64,000 bases of DNA from Siphonodentalium dalli. Lineage: Eukaryota; Mollusca; Scaphopoda; Gadilida; Siphonodentaliidae. The DNA lies in the NCBI GenBank assembly GCA_032622095.1, contig CP136066.1, forward strand, positions 10,811,784 to 10,875,783. The letters are read 5' to 3'. Shown one piece after another: positions 1-11,699 of the stretch (within the stretch, counting starts at the first letter, position 1; the number at the start of each line of letters is the position of its first letter). The notes under the pieces were generated by a model that was given only the letters and a program-made list of their open reading frames with translations, ran no database searches and was not told the DNA's origin. Made by a program: the position numbers and the translations under genes.

Positions 1-5
1 CTATT

Positions 6-530
6 TTAAAGGTACTCAATCCGATCAGGCGCTTCTAAGTTACTATTTCTTTGGCTTCGGGGGTAAGAAATATTGATTCGAGTCGATGAACCCACCGATC
101 AAATTTCAGAGTGATAAAATATCGATTTTTGAAGTTTGTTATTTCTCGAGATGTGCAATTATTTGTGGCTCAGAAAAACGTCGTCAACGGACCATATCGG
201 GCAATATTGCTGATGAAGGTGGATAGCTCTAAAATACACTGGTAATATGGCCAAATTGTGTGATACTGAAGTGATAATACGGCCATATTTCGTTGAACAA
301 AATGTAAAAATAACCACTTGTTTTGAGTTATCCATCTTCATCCGCAATTTGTCAGTTTGGGCACGTGTTTTTATGGACCACATCTCGAGAAATTAACAAA
401 CTTCAAAAATCAATATCTGACAACTCTGAGCTTTGATGGGTGGGTTCCTCGACTCAAATCAAATATGTTTCACCCACAAAGCCAAACAAATAGTAATTTA
501 GGAGCGTATGATCGGATTGAGTACCTTTAA
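6..530. mobile_element. TTAA-flanked palindromic foldback element (MITE-like)
   Basis: The first about 235 bases are an imperfect reverse complement of about 295-526. The terminal 17 bases (TTAAAGGTACTCAATCC) recur exactly inverted at the right end, and both ends sit at TTAA (6-9 and 527-530). No transposase is encoded, so this is a nonautonomous element. TTAA targets are used by piggyBac and Kolobok transposons. The first bases inside TTAA are AGG rather than CCC, which fits Kolobok slightly better, but this is inference. A related single arm lies at 54365-54570. The element sits at the window edge but its left terminus appears to be included. Confidence 0.7.
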
Positions 531-647
531 CAGTAATTCCCACCGAGAAGGCCATTCATGCCTTTAAGGAGGGTCGATTAATTAGAGCATAACTGTACAT
601 GTAACAGGGATTTTGTTGTTAGTTGAATGAAGTACTAAATATATTTT

Positions 648-790
648 ATTAGAGTAATTTAGGCAATATTAGTGATAGTGTTTCCAGATGTGTGGTGGCC
701 TGTTACAAGGCGAGGTACCTCCTCGCCTAGTCACAGGCTCCACCACATAACTGGAAACACTATCACTAATATTGCTTAACTTACTCTAAT
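648..790. mobile_element. 143-bp near-perfect palindrome (MITE or foldback)
   Basis: Left arm 648-719 and right arm 720-790 are reverse complements with few mismatches. They start ATTAGAGTAA and end TTACTCTAAT, and the centre is around GCGAGGTACCTCCTCGC with almost no loop. There is no coding capacity. The arms could form a long hairpin or cruciform. The superfamily cannot be assigned because no clear target duplication is visible. Confidence 0.65.
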
Positions 791-2242
791 ACCACCCGAT
801 GTGAATCGCGAGTTAATCGATCACCTTGGTTTTTCTACAGTAACCGAATTTTGCACATGTGTAAATGACATTAGTTCGAAACATGGTAATAATACCGCAG
901 TAATCTTGAATGCCTATAACGGTAATAATATTAAATGCTTGCTCAAGGGTATTGTACTTAGTGTCTATACAGTACATGTATACATGCTTTTGAAATACAT
1001 GAACCGGTAGCCTATCTGTTCTTCGGTAATGAATTGTGATTGAATTGTCACCCTATTCTGTGCTATTTCTGAAGATTCATAGTAATGAGTATTTCCAACA
1101 TGCATGTACATGTACATTATTTGACAGGACTAGTATTAAAACTGCCCATTTCGAATGGGATTATAGTTATATGTGTTAGTCTGTTAGGCTGCCAACAAAT
1201 ATGGGCTACAGGGCCAAATAAGGATCCTCTTCATGAATTTTTATCTGCAAAGCAAATTAAATCAAACATGAACGATTGCTGATGCAAACATTAAATATTG
1301 CAGAAGAAATTGAACGATGCCCTGTCTGATTTAACACTGTTATTAAAATTACTATTCCTTCAGCTATGGAGGTGAATCATGTTTCATTTCAGTCAAGAAA
1401 CCCACCTCCCAATGCAGTCATTATATTTATATTGTTCTCCTAGTCGATTTCCATATATTAAGTGATGCTGATTCGAAGTGGAATTCCCCAATGCTTGTCA
1501 TCACAATGTATGTAAACAACACATCTTTTAGTGTGATCAGCATGGTGTTATAACCTAATTGTCTATAAATAAAACATGATTACTAAATCAAGAATAGATG
1601 CAAGTACTTACAATGTACATGTACCATACATTCTATTTGGGAATAAACCACTATATGTCGCGTAGTGCGTTTAGTTTGTAGAATTGATGCAGTTACACAT
1701 TGTTTTACATGTGTATAGTCCATTGCAATTTAGCTTTTTGGATGAACAAAAAATCAGTAAGTCATTAAAATTGAAAAAATTTGAATGACATTTAAAGCAG
1801 AAAATAACTTGGACCAATTAATGAGGTCACATAACCATTAACTCAGAGTGATCGTTACTAGTAGTTCAATGGGTTCGATTGTCGGGAAGTTCAATAGTAT
1901 GAGGGTTCAATGGTCCAACGGTTCAATTCATGGTAACCGGGTTTGAAAGAATCAATTGTGTTTTTACAACACATTAATTGAGTCAGTTATATACATGTAT
2001 GCTAATAGTATTACCCTCATGCAAAATAAATTACTCGCGACGTAACATGTATTGCCCATCAAAATGTAAACAAATTAATGCAATATTTATGCAATTGATA
2101 GATTACACATACCGATACATGTACGTACTGTGCAAATGGGTGTCTATAATTATACCTGACCTGACTGCCTGCTATATATTGGGCATGAAGATTAAAAATT
2201 TTGAGACAACGTAGACTCTAAAATAACATAACAGTGGGACTA
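791..2242. other. AT-rich noncoding stretch
   Basis: Only short open frames without recognisable domains are present. Several copies of the acatgtac-type palindrome occur (1106, 1618, 1993). Around 1860-1930 there is a short run of repeated gttcaat words. I see no gene or RNA here. Confidence 0.5.
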
Positions 2243-2643
2243 TTAACCCTTTACCCAACAAACCGGCCAAAACCGGCCAAATAAAGCTTCAACAGCCTAA
2301 AATATCTTCGGTCTGTCTCAATAGAACCATACAAATATGGATATCATTGGAATCGGCTCCTTGACCACATTGTGATAGTTACAGTTATGCCCTGTGCCAA
2401 TGCATTCTCTTATATATGCAAGTCGACCATAGGTCGCCTCGCATATATAAGAGAATGCATTGGCCTAAAAAAAATCTTTTTTTTAACACTTTTTACCATT
2501 TTTTCTTACATTCTTTAACAATTTTATAATTTTTAATGTGTTAAGCCAATGCATTCTCTTATATATGCGAGGCGACCTATGGTCGACTCGCATATATAAG
2601 AGAATGCATTGGCACAGGGCCCTTCTGTTGGGTAAAGGGTTAA
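2243..2643. mobile_element. piggyBac-like MITE, copy 1, with nested palindromes
   Basis: The ends are CCCTTTACCCAACA at 2247 and its reverse complement ending at 2639, flanked on both sides by TTAA (2243-2246 and 2640-2643). TTAA target sites plus termini starting CCC are typical of piggyBac. Inside are two 69-bp palindromes (2396-2464 and 2545-2613) that are reverse complements of each other in their asymmetric centres, separated by an A/T-rich spacer. The structure is therefore inverted repeats within inverted repeats. It has no coding capacity. Copy 2 lies at about 20890-21343 in the opposite orientation. Confidence 0.8.
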
Positions 2644-4379
2644 ACACCTAGGTTATGAGGCTTCGGACTAGTGCACAGCTCTCAAATGATTTGCGCTTGG
2701 ATCTCACATATTTAAAGATAAAACAATTGTTAGGTGAATCAGCTATATGTACATGTATAGATACTTGTAACTGAAGTAAATGGAAAACATTTATGCGATT
2801 TTCATACCCCTCTGCTAATTTGGTAGTCGGAATTCATTTGCGCATTTTAACCGGTTTTCAGGATTCAACAAAGAGGCCTGTTTGCAGCTTTTATAGCACA
2901 AAATTAATTTCGTTTTACTATTTTCCAGCCCAAATGACATTTATGATGTAATTCAGTCTATTATCTATATGTATGTATAAGTTATGGATACAACTTCAAC
3001 ATATACATGTATATGAAAACTATGTTATTAATGTAATATTAGTTTTCATTCAATATTTTCTTACTTGTAACTGGTGTGCATGATTCACCCCTTTTACATT
3101 AACTGGTATTGGGTGGGCGACACCTTCCAGACTCGTATATTCAATTGTGATTGGCATTGATGAGGGTGTTACCCCCACTACCGCCCATGAATACTAAATA
3201 CAAGTTAACAGTTTTCTCACATTTGCTGAAATAGTATTCAAAACATCAACATATCAAGAAGTATTAGACTGAATTAGATAAAAACTATATCACTTGGGTC
3301 TGTTTGGGATGGAAAATTCTCAACATTTGTATAATTTTGTGTTATAATATCTGAATACTAGCCTTTTTGCTGAATCCTGAATGCCAGTTATATTGTCGTA
3401 TGAATTCTTTGTACCAGATAACATTGGGTATGAAATTAGCGTACCACCTGAAAATGGCCTGAATGTCGCATACCAAACCGGGGTGGAGGTGTGTGTGTCA
3501 CACCCTCTTTGATCATAGTCTGCATTCTACAGGGTATGTTAACCGTTTCGAGTTGGTGCAATTAATGTGTTTGTTTAGTTTCTAGCATCTGAATACTATT
3601 TATAGTATATATTTCTATCTGATCAATTGCTACTGATAACAAAAACGTTAAAAATGATGTGTTTCTTCCCAAGTGTTCTGTTTACATGTACATGTGGGTG
3701 TTAATGGGTCAGATAATGACAGGCAACATGTCCTAACACTAAGAAATAATTTTTCTTCTGAACCAGGACAAATTATGGCTATTTCTGGAGTATTACAGCA
3801 TAATATTACAAATCTATATTTTGAAGCAGTTAGATAATGACAGGAAACATGTCATTAGACTAAGAATACTTTTTTGGTATATATATAATATGTATGTGAA
3901 CAGAATTTCACATCAGAGCCATGTGTATACTCACATAAATTTATGTCATTCAAAGGGAGAAACCCATTTAGAAAGTTTAAATGAGACAAAACTACTTCAC
4001 TGGAAATGTAGTAGGAAGGTACATGTATATTGGTAAATGCCATTGGAACTAAAATAATGATTTTAGTGTCTATGTCATATACCAGTATACATTGCAACTA
4101 CATGTACATGTAACTTGCCTAACATACCGTATATGAACATGGAATTTGCAAGTGTTTTTGAATACAAATTTCAACCCAACTCTTGACGGTAAGTTTTAAC
4201 CCATGCAGTTTAATGAGTTTATATATTTCTGTATCTTTAGTTAGTTTGTTTATTTTGAATAAACTTATAGGGCTCCACAATCAGTTTCCTTAATGTGTTA
4301 TTATACTAAAACAACCCCATTGATAACAATACCATCCAAATCTACTGCGTTGCCATCCTCATCATTTCACTCTGGTATC
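2644..4379. other. noncoding stretch
   Basis: AT-rich sequence without a supported gene. There are two short related passages, each beginning gttagataatgacaggaaac-like words (about 3710 and 3832), which are a small dispersed duplication. Otherwise I see nothing. Confidence 0.4.
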
Positions 4380-5225
4380 CCCTCCCAGTGTATCTTGGTG
4401 TTAATCACCCAGGTGTTCCTTGGTGTGTCCTACACATGTGTATCTTGATGTTTCCCACCCAGGTGTACCTTGGTGTTTTCCTACCCAGGTGTACCTTGGT
4501 GTTTCCGTACCTGTGTGTACCTTGTGATTTTCTTACCAAGGTGCATCCCAAAGTTTCCACCCTGGTGTACCTTGTTGTTTTCGACCCAAGTGTTTCCCGG
4601 ATGTTTCTACCAGGTATACCCGAGTGTTCTTAAGCAGGCTTAACTCAATGATTTTACCCTGGCGTACCCCATTATTTTTACCCAGGTGTAACCCTAGTGA
4701 AACCACCCTGATAAACCCTGGTGCTCAAACACCAGGGTATAACAGGGTGGTCCACCTGGGCTACATTTGGGTGAAAATTGGGTATTATAAGCGAGTGGCA
4801 CCTGCTAAAAAATACCCGGGGTATACCCTGGTAGAAACACCCCGGGAAAATCCTTCGAAAACACCAAGGTATACCTGGGTGGAAACAATGGGAAATCGAC
4901 CTGGGTAAGAAAACACCAAGGTACACGAGGTAAGAAAACGTCAAGATACACCTGGGTATGAAACACCTGGGTACATAAAACCAATTTACACATGGGTGAG
5001 AAACACCCAGGTAGGAAACACCAGGGTACACCTGGTGTGGTGGTCATCTGGGTGATCACACCAGGTTTATTCACACCCGGGTTTTTGTCCAGTTTTAGCT
5101 GGGTTAATCCTGGTAAAACCCGGGTTTCGCGGGGTCTTGATGGTTGGTGGATGTCTTGGTAGATAGATTTACACCCGGGTTTTAGGCTCAAAAAACCTGG
5201 GTGGATTTACCAGGGTGGATTTTTA
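4380..5225. repeat. minisatellite arranged as a large inverted repeat
   Basis: From about 4385 to 4690 a degenerate unit of about 22-26 bp with the core CCAGGTGTACCTTGGTGTTT repeats on the plus strand. From about 4700 to 5220 the reverse-complement core (AAACACCAAGGTACACCTGG) repeats instead. The array therefore flips orientation near 4700 and could form an extended imperfect hairpin. Overlapping open frames of 80-128 codons on both strands are by-products of the repeat and look like proline/valine-rich low-complexity peptide, not genes. Confidence 0.75.
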
Positions 5226-6225
5226 TATGGGGGGATTTGGACCATGTTGGCTATGTTCAATTGCATGCTTAGGCGGTTGAGTGAAATTGGCCTACTGTAT
5301 AAACAAGCCACTACAGTCGGTACCAAACATGGCTGTTTAATTTCTGTTGAAGTTGAGTCAAAACTCATACCATCACTTTGGAAAATTTAAATTAAATACG
5401 TTTTGTTACTATAACATGTGGATTTCTCAACAAAGCGTTTCTTATGGAGTTCTCATAAATCAAAATATACTTTCTCCTATGGAAATTATCTGACTATTAT
5501 GTCTGTACGTGCGCACAAAGTCAGATTTTGGTTAGTAAGTAAGTGCCACATATTGTTTTAATCTGATACCAGAATTGTGTTATTTACTACATATGATAAT
5601 ATTGCTAGTTGTTTTCTGCGAATTTTGTTACTTTTTCATACTTTTCTAACAATTTTAAAATTTGATGAATATATCCCTGGATGCCATATTGGACTGCTTT
5701 GGTTAAGCCTTAAGTACTGTATCACAAGTTGAAAAGTGCTTGGCCAGAGGTAGTGAATTAGAATTATAACACACTATTATTATTATTATTATTATTATCA
5801 GTACACAAGAGATAACTGTCAAGAATTTCATTATTTTTTTTACCATGGGTGCAGAACCGGTGAAGGGTGGGGAGCATTCGGCAAATCTCGTCAGATTCCG
5901 AACCGATTCAGACTCGGCTTTAATGCAAAGCTATGATTGGTTCGAACTATATCACGTTATGTTTAGCTGGGTGATTGGGTCAAGGATATGCGCGCATTTT
6001 TTAATTTAGTTGTATCCCGTCGGTTCGTGGGAACGAAAACCTTTACATTTAACGTCGAATTAAGCATTATTGAAGTATTGTTTTACAACAATGATATAAA
6101 ATAATCTATATAATATATCTATGAAATTACCGCATGGCCTAAATTGACTAGTGTAGACACGACAAATATGTACTGTCAACGGCACTCATCTCGGATGCTT
6201 TGTCCAAGTTTCCATATTTTGTAAT
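5226..6225. other. noncoding stretch with ATT microsatellite
   Basis: Contains a run of about nine ATT triplets at about 5773-5799. I see no other structure or gene. Confidence 0.5.
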
Positions 6226-6227
6226 CA

Positions 6228-6360
6228 AGGATCATGAACCATGACTAAAGCATGACATTTTCCAAATATGTGCATATTCACATACCAATTGATATTAGAT
6301 ATGGAACAACGCTGAAATTTCACTTTAATCCATCTTTTAAAGGGTTTTCGTCAAAACGAT
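6228..6360 (+). repeat. fragment of the 28.2-kb inverted-end repeat family
   Basis: The sequence around atgtgcatattcacatac, the following gatatggaacaacgctgaaatttc and ccatcttttaaagggttttcg match the outer parts of the inverted arms at 28260-28380 and 32160-32270. This is a third, partial copy of that family. Confidence 0.55.
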
Positions 6361-6994
6361 TAATCTGTATTTTTCGTTGATTAGGCAGCCTGTAGTAGTA
6401 AGATAAAACACCTAAATCCTTTGTTCCCGTAATTGGATGTACAGGCAAACAGTTTTAACTCAATGGTTACGTAATGTGCACGTGGCTTCACATCATAAAA
6501 GGTTTGAATACAATCGATATTCAACTGTTATCAACTTACTATATATGATAAACAATAGTTAGCGGCCGTCACAGTGTCAGCGACATAGAGTTATTACAAG
6601 TGTTTTAGCGGATTTATGTGATTATAATTACATAAGATTGTTAGTTTAATGTTTGCGAATTTCGTTTCAGGTAACAACTCCCATGGTGCATCTGAACAAA
6701 TGTTGAAGGAGAGTAAAAACATGAAGAAATACAAGTAACAACCATAGCCAAAGCAGAACAGTCCATCGTCTCCGTAATGAAAAATTTCTGACTTAGATTT
6801 TCACCAAGATTTTTGCATATGGTTGGATGTGAAATCCCGCCGTATTTTGTATTAATGCTTTACATGAATTGATCTGTTTGTGCGATATAACGCATACCTA
6901 TGTTCGTAATATGAATCATACGTGACACGTAGTGGAGCAACCACACATGCTGTATCCCGAATTTGCTTTTCATCACCAACGCAGGACCCGTCAT
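6361..6994. other. noncoding stretch before the 37-bp satellite
   Basis: No recognisable coding, RNA or repeat feature is visible. Confidence 0.4.
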
Positions 6995-9340
6995 AAAATA
7001 ATTAATGTTGCACCAGCACAGCTGCCGTCATGAAATGGTTAATGCTGCACCAATGCAGCTCCCACCATGGAAGGGTTAATGCTGGACCAGCACAGCTACC
7101 CGTCATGAAAGGGTTAATGCTGCACCAGCACAGATCCCATCATAAAATAGTTAATGCTGCACCAACGCAGCTCCCGTCATGAAATAATTAATGCTGCACC
7201 AGCGCAGCTCCCGTCATGAATGAGTTGATGCTGCACCAACGCAGCTCCCGTCATTAAATAATTAATGCTGCACCAGCACAGCTCCCGTCATGAAAGAATT
7301 AATGCTGCACAGCACAGCTCCCGTCACCAAAGGGTTAACGCTGCACCAACGCAGCTCCCGTCATGAAAGGGTTAATGCTGCACCAACGCAGCTCCCATAA
7401 TCAAATAACTAATGCTGCACCAACGCAGCTCCCATCATCAAATAAATAATGCTGCACCAACGCAGCTCCCGTCATGAAATAATTAATGCTGCACCAGCGC
7501 AGCTCCCATCAGCAAATAATTAATGCTGCACCAACGCAGCTCCCGTCATGAAAGAGTTAATGCTGCACCAACGCAGCTCCCATAATCAAATAATTAATGC
7601 TGCACTAACGCAGCTCCCGTCATGAAAGAGTTAATGATGCACCAACGCAGCTCCCGTCATGAATTCATGCTGCACCAACGCAGCTCCCGTCATGAAATAA
7701 TTAATGCTGCACCAGCGAAGCTCCCGCCATGAAATAGTTAATGCTGCACCAACGCGGACTCCCATCGTCAAATAATTAATGCTGCACCAACGCAGCTCCC
7801 TTCATGAAATAATTAATGCTGCACCAGCGCAGCTCCCGTCATGAAAGAGTTAATGCTGCACCAACGCAGCTCCCATCATCAAATAATTAATGCTGCACCA
7901 ACGCAGCTCCCTTCATGAAATAACTAATGCTGCAACAACGCAACTGCCGTCATGGTCCCACCATGGAAGGGTTAATGCTGGACCAGCACAGCTACCCGTC
8001 ATGAAAGGGTTAATGTTGCACCAGCACAGATCCCATCATACAATAGTTAATGCTGCACCAACGCAGCTCCCGTCATGAAATAATAAATGCTGCACCAACG
8101 CAGTTCCCGTCATTAAATAATTAATGCTGCACCAGCACAGATCCCGTCATGAAAGAATTAATGCTGCATCAGCGCAGCTCCGGTCATGAAAGGGTTAATA
8201 CGGCACCAACACAGCTCCCGTCATAAAAAGGTTAATGCTGCACCAGCACAGCTCCCATCATGAAAGAACTAATGCTGCCCAACGCAGCTCCAGTCATGAA
8301 ATAATTAATGCTGCCCCAACGCAGCTTCCATCATCAAATAACTAATGCTGCACCAACGCAGCTCCCGTCATGAAATAATTAATGCTGCACCAGCGCAGCT
8401 CCCATCAGCAAATAATTAATGCTGCACCAACGCAGCTCCCGTTATGAAAGAGTTAATGCTGCACCAACGCAGCTCCCATAATCAAATAATTAATGCTGCA
8501 CTTACGCAGCTCCCGTCATGAAAGAGTTAATGCTGCACCAACGCAGCTCCCATAATCAAATAATTAATGCTGCACTTACGCAGCTCCCGTCATGAAAGAG
8601 TTAATGCTGCACCAACGCAGCTCCCATAATCAAATAATTAATTCTGCACTTACGCAGCTCCCGTCATGAAAGAGTTAATGCTGCACCAACGCAGCTCCCA
8701 TAATCAAATAATTAATGCTGCACTAACGCAGCTCCCGTCATGAAAGAGTCAATGCTGCACCAATGCAGCTCCCATCATGAAATAATTAATGATGCACCAA
8801 CACAGCCCCGTCCTGAAATAGTTAATGCTGCACCAACGCAGCTCCCGTCATGAAATAGTTAATGCTGCACCAACGCGTAGCTCCCATCATCAACGCAGCT
8901 CCCGTCATGAAATAATTAATGCTGCACCAGCGCAGCTCCCGCCATGAAATAGTTAATGCTGCACCAACTCGGGCTCCCATCATCAAATAATTAATGCTGC
9001 ACCAACGCAGCTCCCTTCATGAAATAATTAATGCTGCACCAGCGCAGATCCCGTCATGAAAGAGTTAATGCTGCACCAACGCAGCTTCCATCATCAAATA
9101 TTTAATGCTGCACCAACGCAGCTCCCTTCATGAAATATCTAATCCTGCACCAACTCAACTACCGTCATGGAAGGGTTAATGCTGCTCCAGCACAGTTCCC
9201 CGCCATGAAAGGGTTAATGCTGCCCAGCAGAGCTCCCGTCGTGAGATGGTTAATGCTGCACCAGCACAGCTCCCGTAATACAAACATTAATGCTGCACTA
9301 GCGCGTCTCCCATCGTGAAAGGGTTAATGTTGCACCTACG
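6995..9340 (+). repeat. 37-bp satellite, about 60 units
   Basis: Unit consensus has the core TGCTGCACCAACGCAGCTCC followed by CGTCATGAAATAATTAA. Spacing between successive GCTGCACC words is usually 37 bp. Units differ at a few positions (AACGC/AGCGC, CGTCATG/CATCATC, AATAATT/AGAGTT). Each unit contains GCTGC, six bases, then GCAGC, a short potential hairpin. Short open frames inside are by-products. Small higher-order blocks are visible, for example the repeated pair of units at about 8440-8740 differing only at single bases. Confidence 0.9.
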
Positions 9341-10004
9341 AAGCCAACATGACGTAAATGGCGTCATGAGCCGTGGCATTTCATGTCGTTGTTCCACTTC
9401 CGATTCCGCAATTTTAAACAGGTGCCGTCATGAAATAGTTAATGCTGCACCAACGCGTAGCTCCCATCATCAACGCAGCTCCCGTCATGAAATAATTAAT
9501 GCTGCACCAGCGCAGCTCCCGCCATGAAATAGTTAATGCTGCACCAACTCGGGCTCCCATCATCAAATAATTAATGCTGCACCAACGCAGCTCCCTTCAT
9601 GAAATAATTAATGCTGCACCAGCGCAGATCCCGTCATGAAAGAGTTAATGCTGCACCAACGCAGCTTCCATCATCAAATATTTAATGCTGCACCAACGCA
9701 GCTCCCTTCATGAAATATCTAATCCTGCACCAACTCAACTACCGTCATGGAAGGGTTAATGCTGCTCCAGCACAGTTCCCCGCCATGAAAGGGTTAATGC
9801 TGCCCAGCAGAGCTCCCGTCGTGAGATGGTTAATGCTGCACCAGCACAGCTCCCGTAATACAAACATTAATGCTGCACTAGCGCGTCTCCCATCGTGAAA
9901 GGGTTAATGTTGCACCTACGAAGCCAACATGACGTAAATGGCGTCATGAGCCGTGGCATTTCATGTCGTTGTTCCACTTCCGATTCCGCAATTTTAAACA
10001 GGTG
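8845..10004 (+). repeat. 580-bp tandem duplication of satellite plus unique tail
   Basis: 8845-9424 and 9425-10004 appear identical. Every diagnostic word compared recurs 580 bases later, including the non-satellite tail that ends TTTAAACAGGTG. The unit contains about 13 satellite units plus about 85 bp of unique sequence, including an inverted pair CATGACG/CGTCATG. Identity of this degree means a very recent duplication or an assembly artefact. Confidence 0.9.
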
Positions 10005-11100
10005 CTAATCGGAAGTCACGTGTCAATTTCGCTAAATAGCATACACTCTTTCCTGAAAATCGTTCCATCGTATAGAAATATATATAGAAAAATTATATGA
10101 CGTCATCATTCACACACGCCTTAGGTATAAACACCCACCAGGGTGGTTGCTATAATATTGTTTTTGTGTTGTTTTAGTTATATTTTTATTGTGAGTGCAA
10201 ATAAAATTTAAAACAAATAGTTTAGTCATTAATTGGGGAAACGCCAAGAAAATGATGATTTAATTTGGCCAAATTTGTTTTTATTTGGCCAAAGTTTGTT
10301 TTATTTGGCTAATAAAATTTTCATTTGGCTAAACTTTTGGCCACAAAATGTTTCGGTCCAGTGCGAACACTGGGGAGCACGTATTGAGTATAATCGATTT
10401 TTGGTTGAAAAGTCCAACGATGGTCTGGAAAATAAATAAATAAAATAATAAATAACAGTTTTGTATAGCGTAAAAAGAACCGAGAAATGCTCTAAAACGC
10501 TTGACATGTTAAAATACAATTGCAAATATAAGACTTAATTCTGGACATCAAGAAAAATGTAGAACAAAATAAGTGAGACGTTACTAAGAAATACAAAATC
10601 GCAAAAAATTAGAAATCTAAACAAATATTAAAAAGTTACTGGTAAATTGGGGGTGATAACATGCTATAAAATGCGAACAGCGAAAACGGGGGTAAAATGC
10701 GAACGGGTAACAAGCTAAAATAACATGAAAACGGGGGTAAAATGGGGAAAGATCAGGGAAACGAGTAAAATTGAAAAGAAAAATATTGATGAGACTAAGG
10801 TGCTTAATTAGTTACCCAAACAGTATAAATGATAGAATATTATCAACACAGAGTATTTGCAATAGTAATTTTTTTTTTGTATTTTGTTGGTATTTTAAGA
10901 TAAAAAATAAAAACAGTTATCAAACACATATGTACACGAGTTAAGTTCAGCTGGCGTTTTTCTTGGTTGATGTGCATGACGTTATAGCTTTCACCTGGTA
11001 TAGCTTGGAACACCATAGCTGACCAAGGCTACTCGCTAACGTGCTTACGGGACTTCTTCGGTTGTAATTCCAAGTCTTTGAATGCTTCTTGGAATAAGAA
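10005..11100. other. noncoding stretch with short internal repeats
   Basis: Around 10255-10345 the words atttggccaaa/atttggctaa recur four to five times. Around 10670-10755 words such as gggggtaaaatg and gcgaac recur. No gene is supported. Confidence 0.45.
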
Positions 11101-11105
11101 TGTTT

Positions 11106-11699
11106 TCAGTTGCTTTTTGAAGTCGTCATAATATTCTTGCATAAATTACGGTCCAGTGAATTCCACTTATTTGGCGCGACGATACTGAAAGCACGGCGAT
11201 TGGCTAGGGCAGACTGTCCCGTGTTGTTGGTGAGTCTGACTCCATTCCTTGATTTGTATACCGGGGCGATCTCTTGAAGGCAAGCTGGAGAAGATTGATA
11301 TGCACAGCAATAAGCAAGACACACTTTTGAAGTCGATCCGCTGTTTGACGGGCAGCCAATGGAGTTGTCTGAGAACCGACATGATGTGACCTCGGTATCC
11401 GGCCCCGATACCATGCGTGCAGCTGCATAGTGTACGGCCCACAGTTTCCTAAGCGATTTCTCTGTGAGTCACACATACACCGAGTTGATGTAGTCGATAT
11501 GCGATGTTACAAATGAGTGGACTAAGTTTTCGAGTGTCGATTTTGTCAGAAATGATCGAATGCGTCGGATGTTCCGTAGCTGCATAAACGAGGTCTGACA
11601 CGCCTTTGTAATTTGTTTATCGAGCTTCAATTCGCAGTCCATAACAAGGCCGATATTTCTGGCACTGTCGCTCAGCCGTGTCTGGCAATCTCCGATCAA
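11106..11699 (-). pseudogene. CR1/L2-like LINE reverse transcriptase, C-terminal remnant
   Basis: Read on the minus strand from 11699, the peptide contains SDSARNIGLVMDCELKLDKQ and then QLRNIRRIRSFLTKSTLENL and FVTSHIDYINS. These match the region after the catalytic core in CR1/L2-type reverse transcriptases (ARNLG, QLRNI, LVHAF, LDYCN). It continues in other frames with LRQLHWLPVKQRIDFK and RRAFSIVAPNKWNSL, which are the conserved C-terminal blocks of the same proteins. At least two frame changes are needed, and the catalytic YxDD box lies outside the preserved part. It is a 5'-truncated, dead LINE copy without neighbouring ORF1. Confidence 0.85.

Noticed and set aside
1860-1935. B-box-like GGTTCGATTGTC near repeated gttcaat words
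   Set aside because: No A-box upstream and no tRNA fold; only a short local repeat.
4388-5191. Open frames of 80-128 codons on both strands
   Set aside because: They read through the inverted minisatellite and encode repetitive low-complexity peptide.
6995-10004. CRISPR-like array of short repeats
   Set aside because: The 37-bp units are contiguous with no unique spacers and the window is eukaryotic; it is a satellite.
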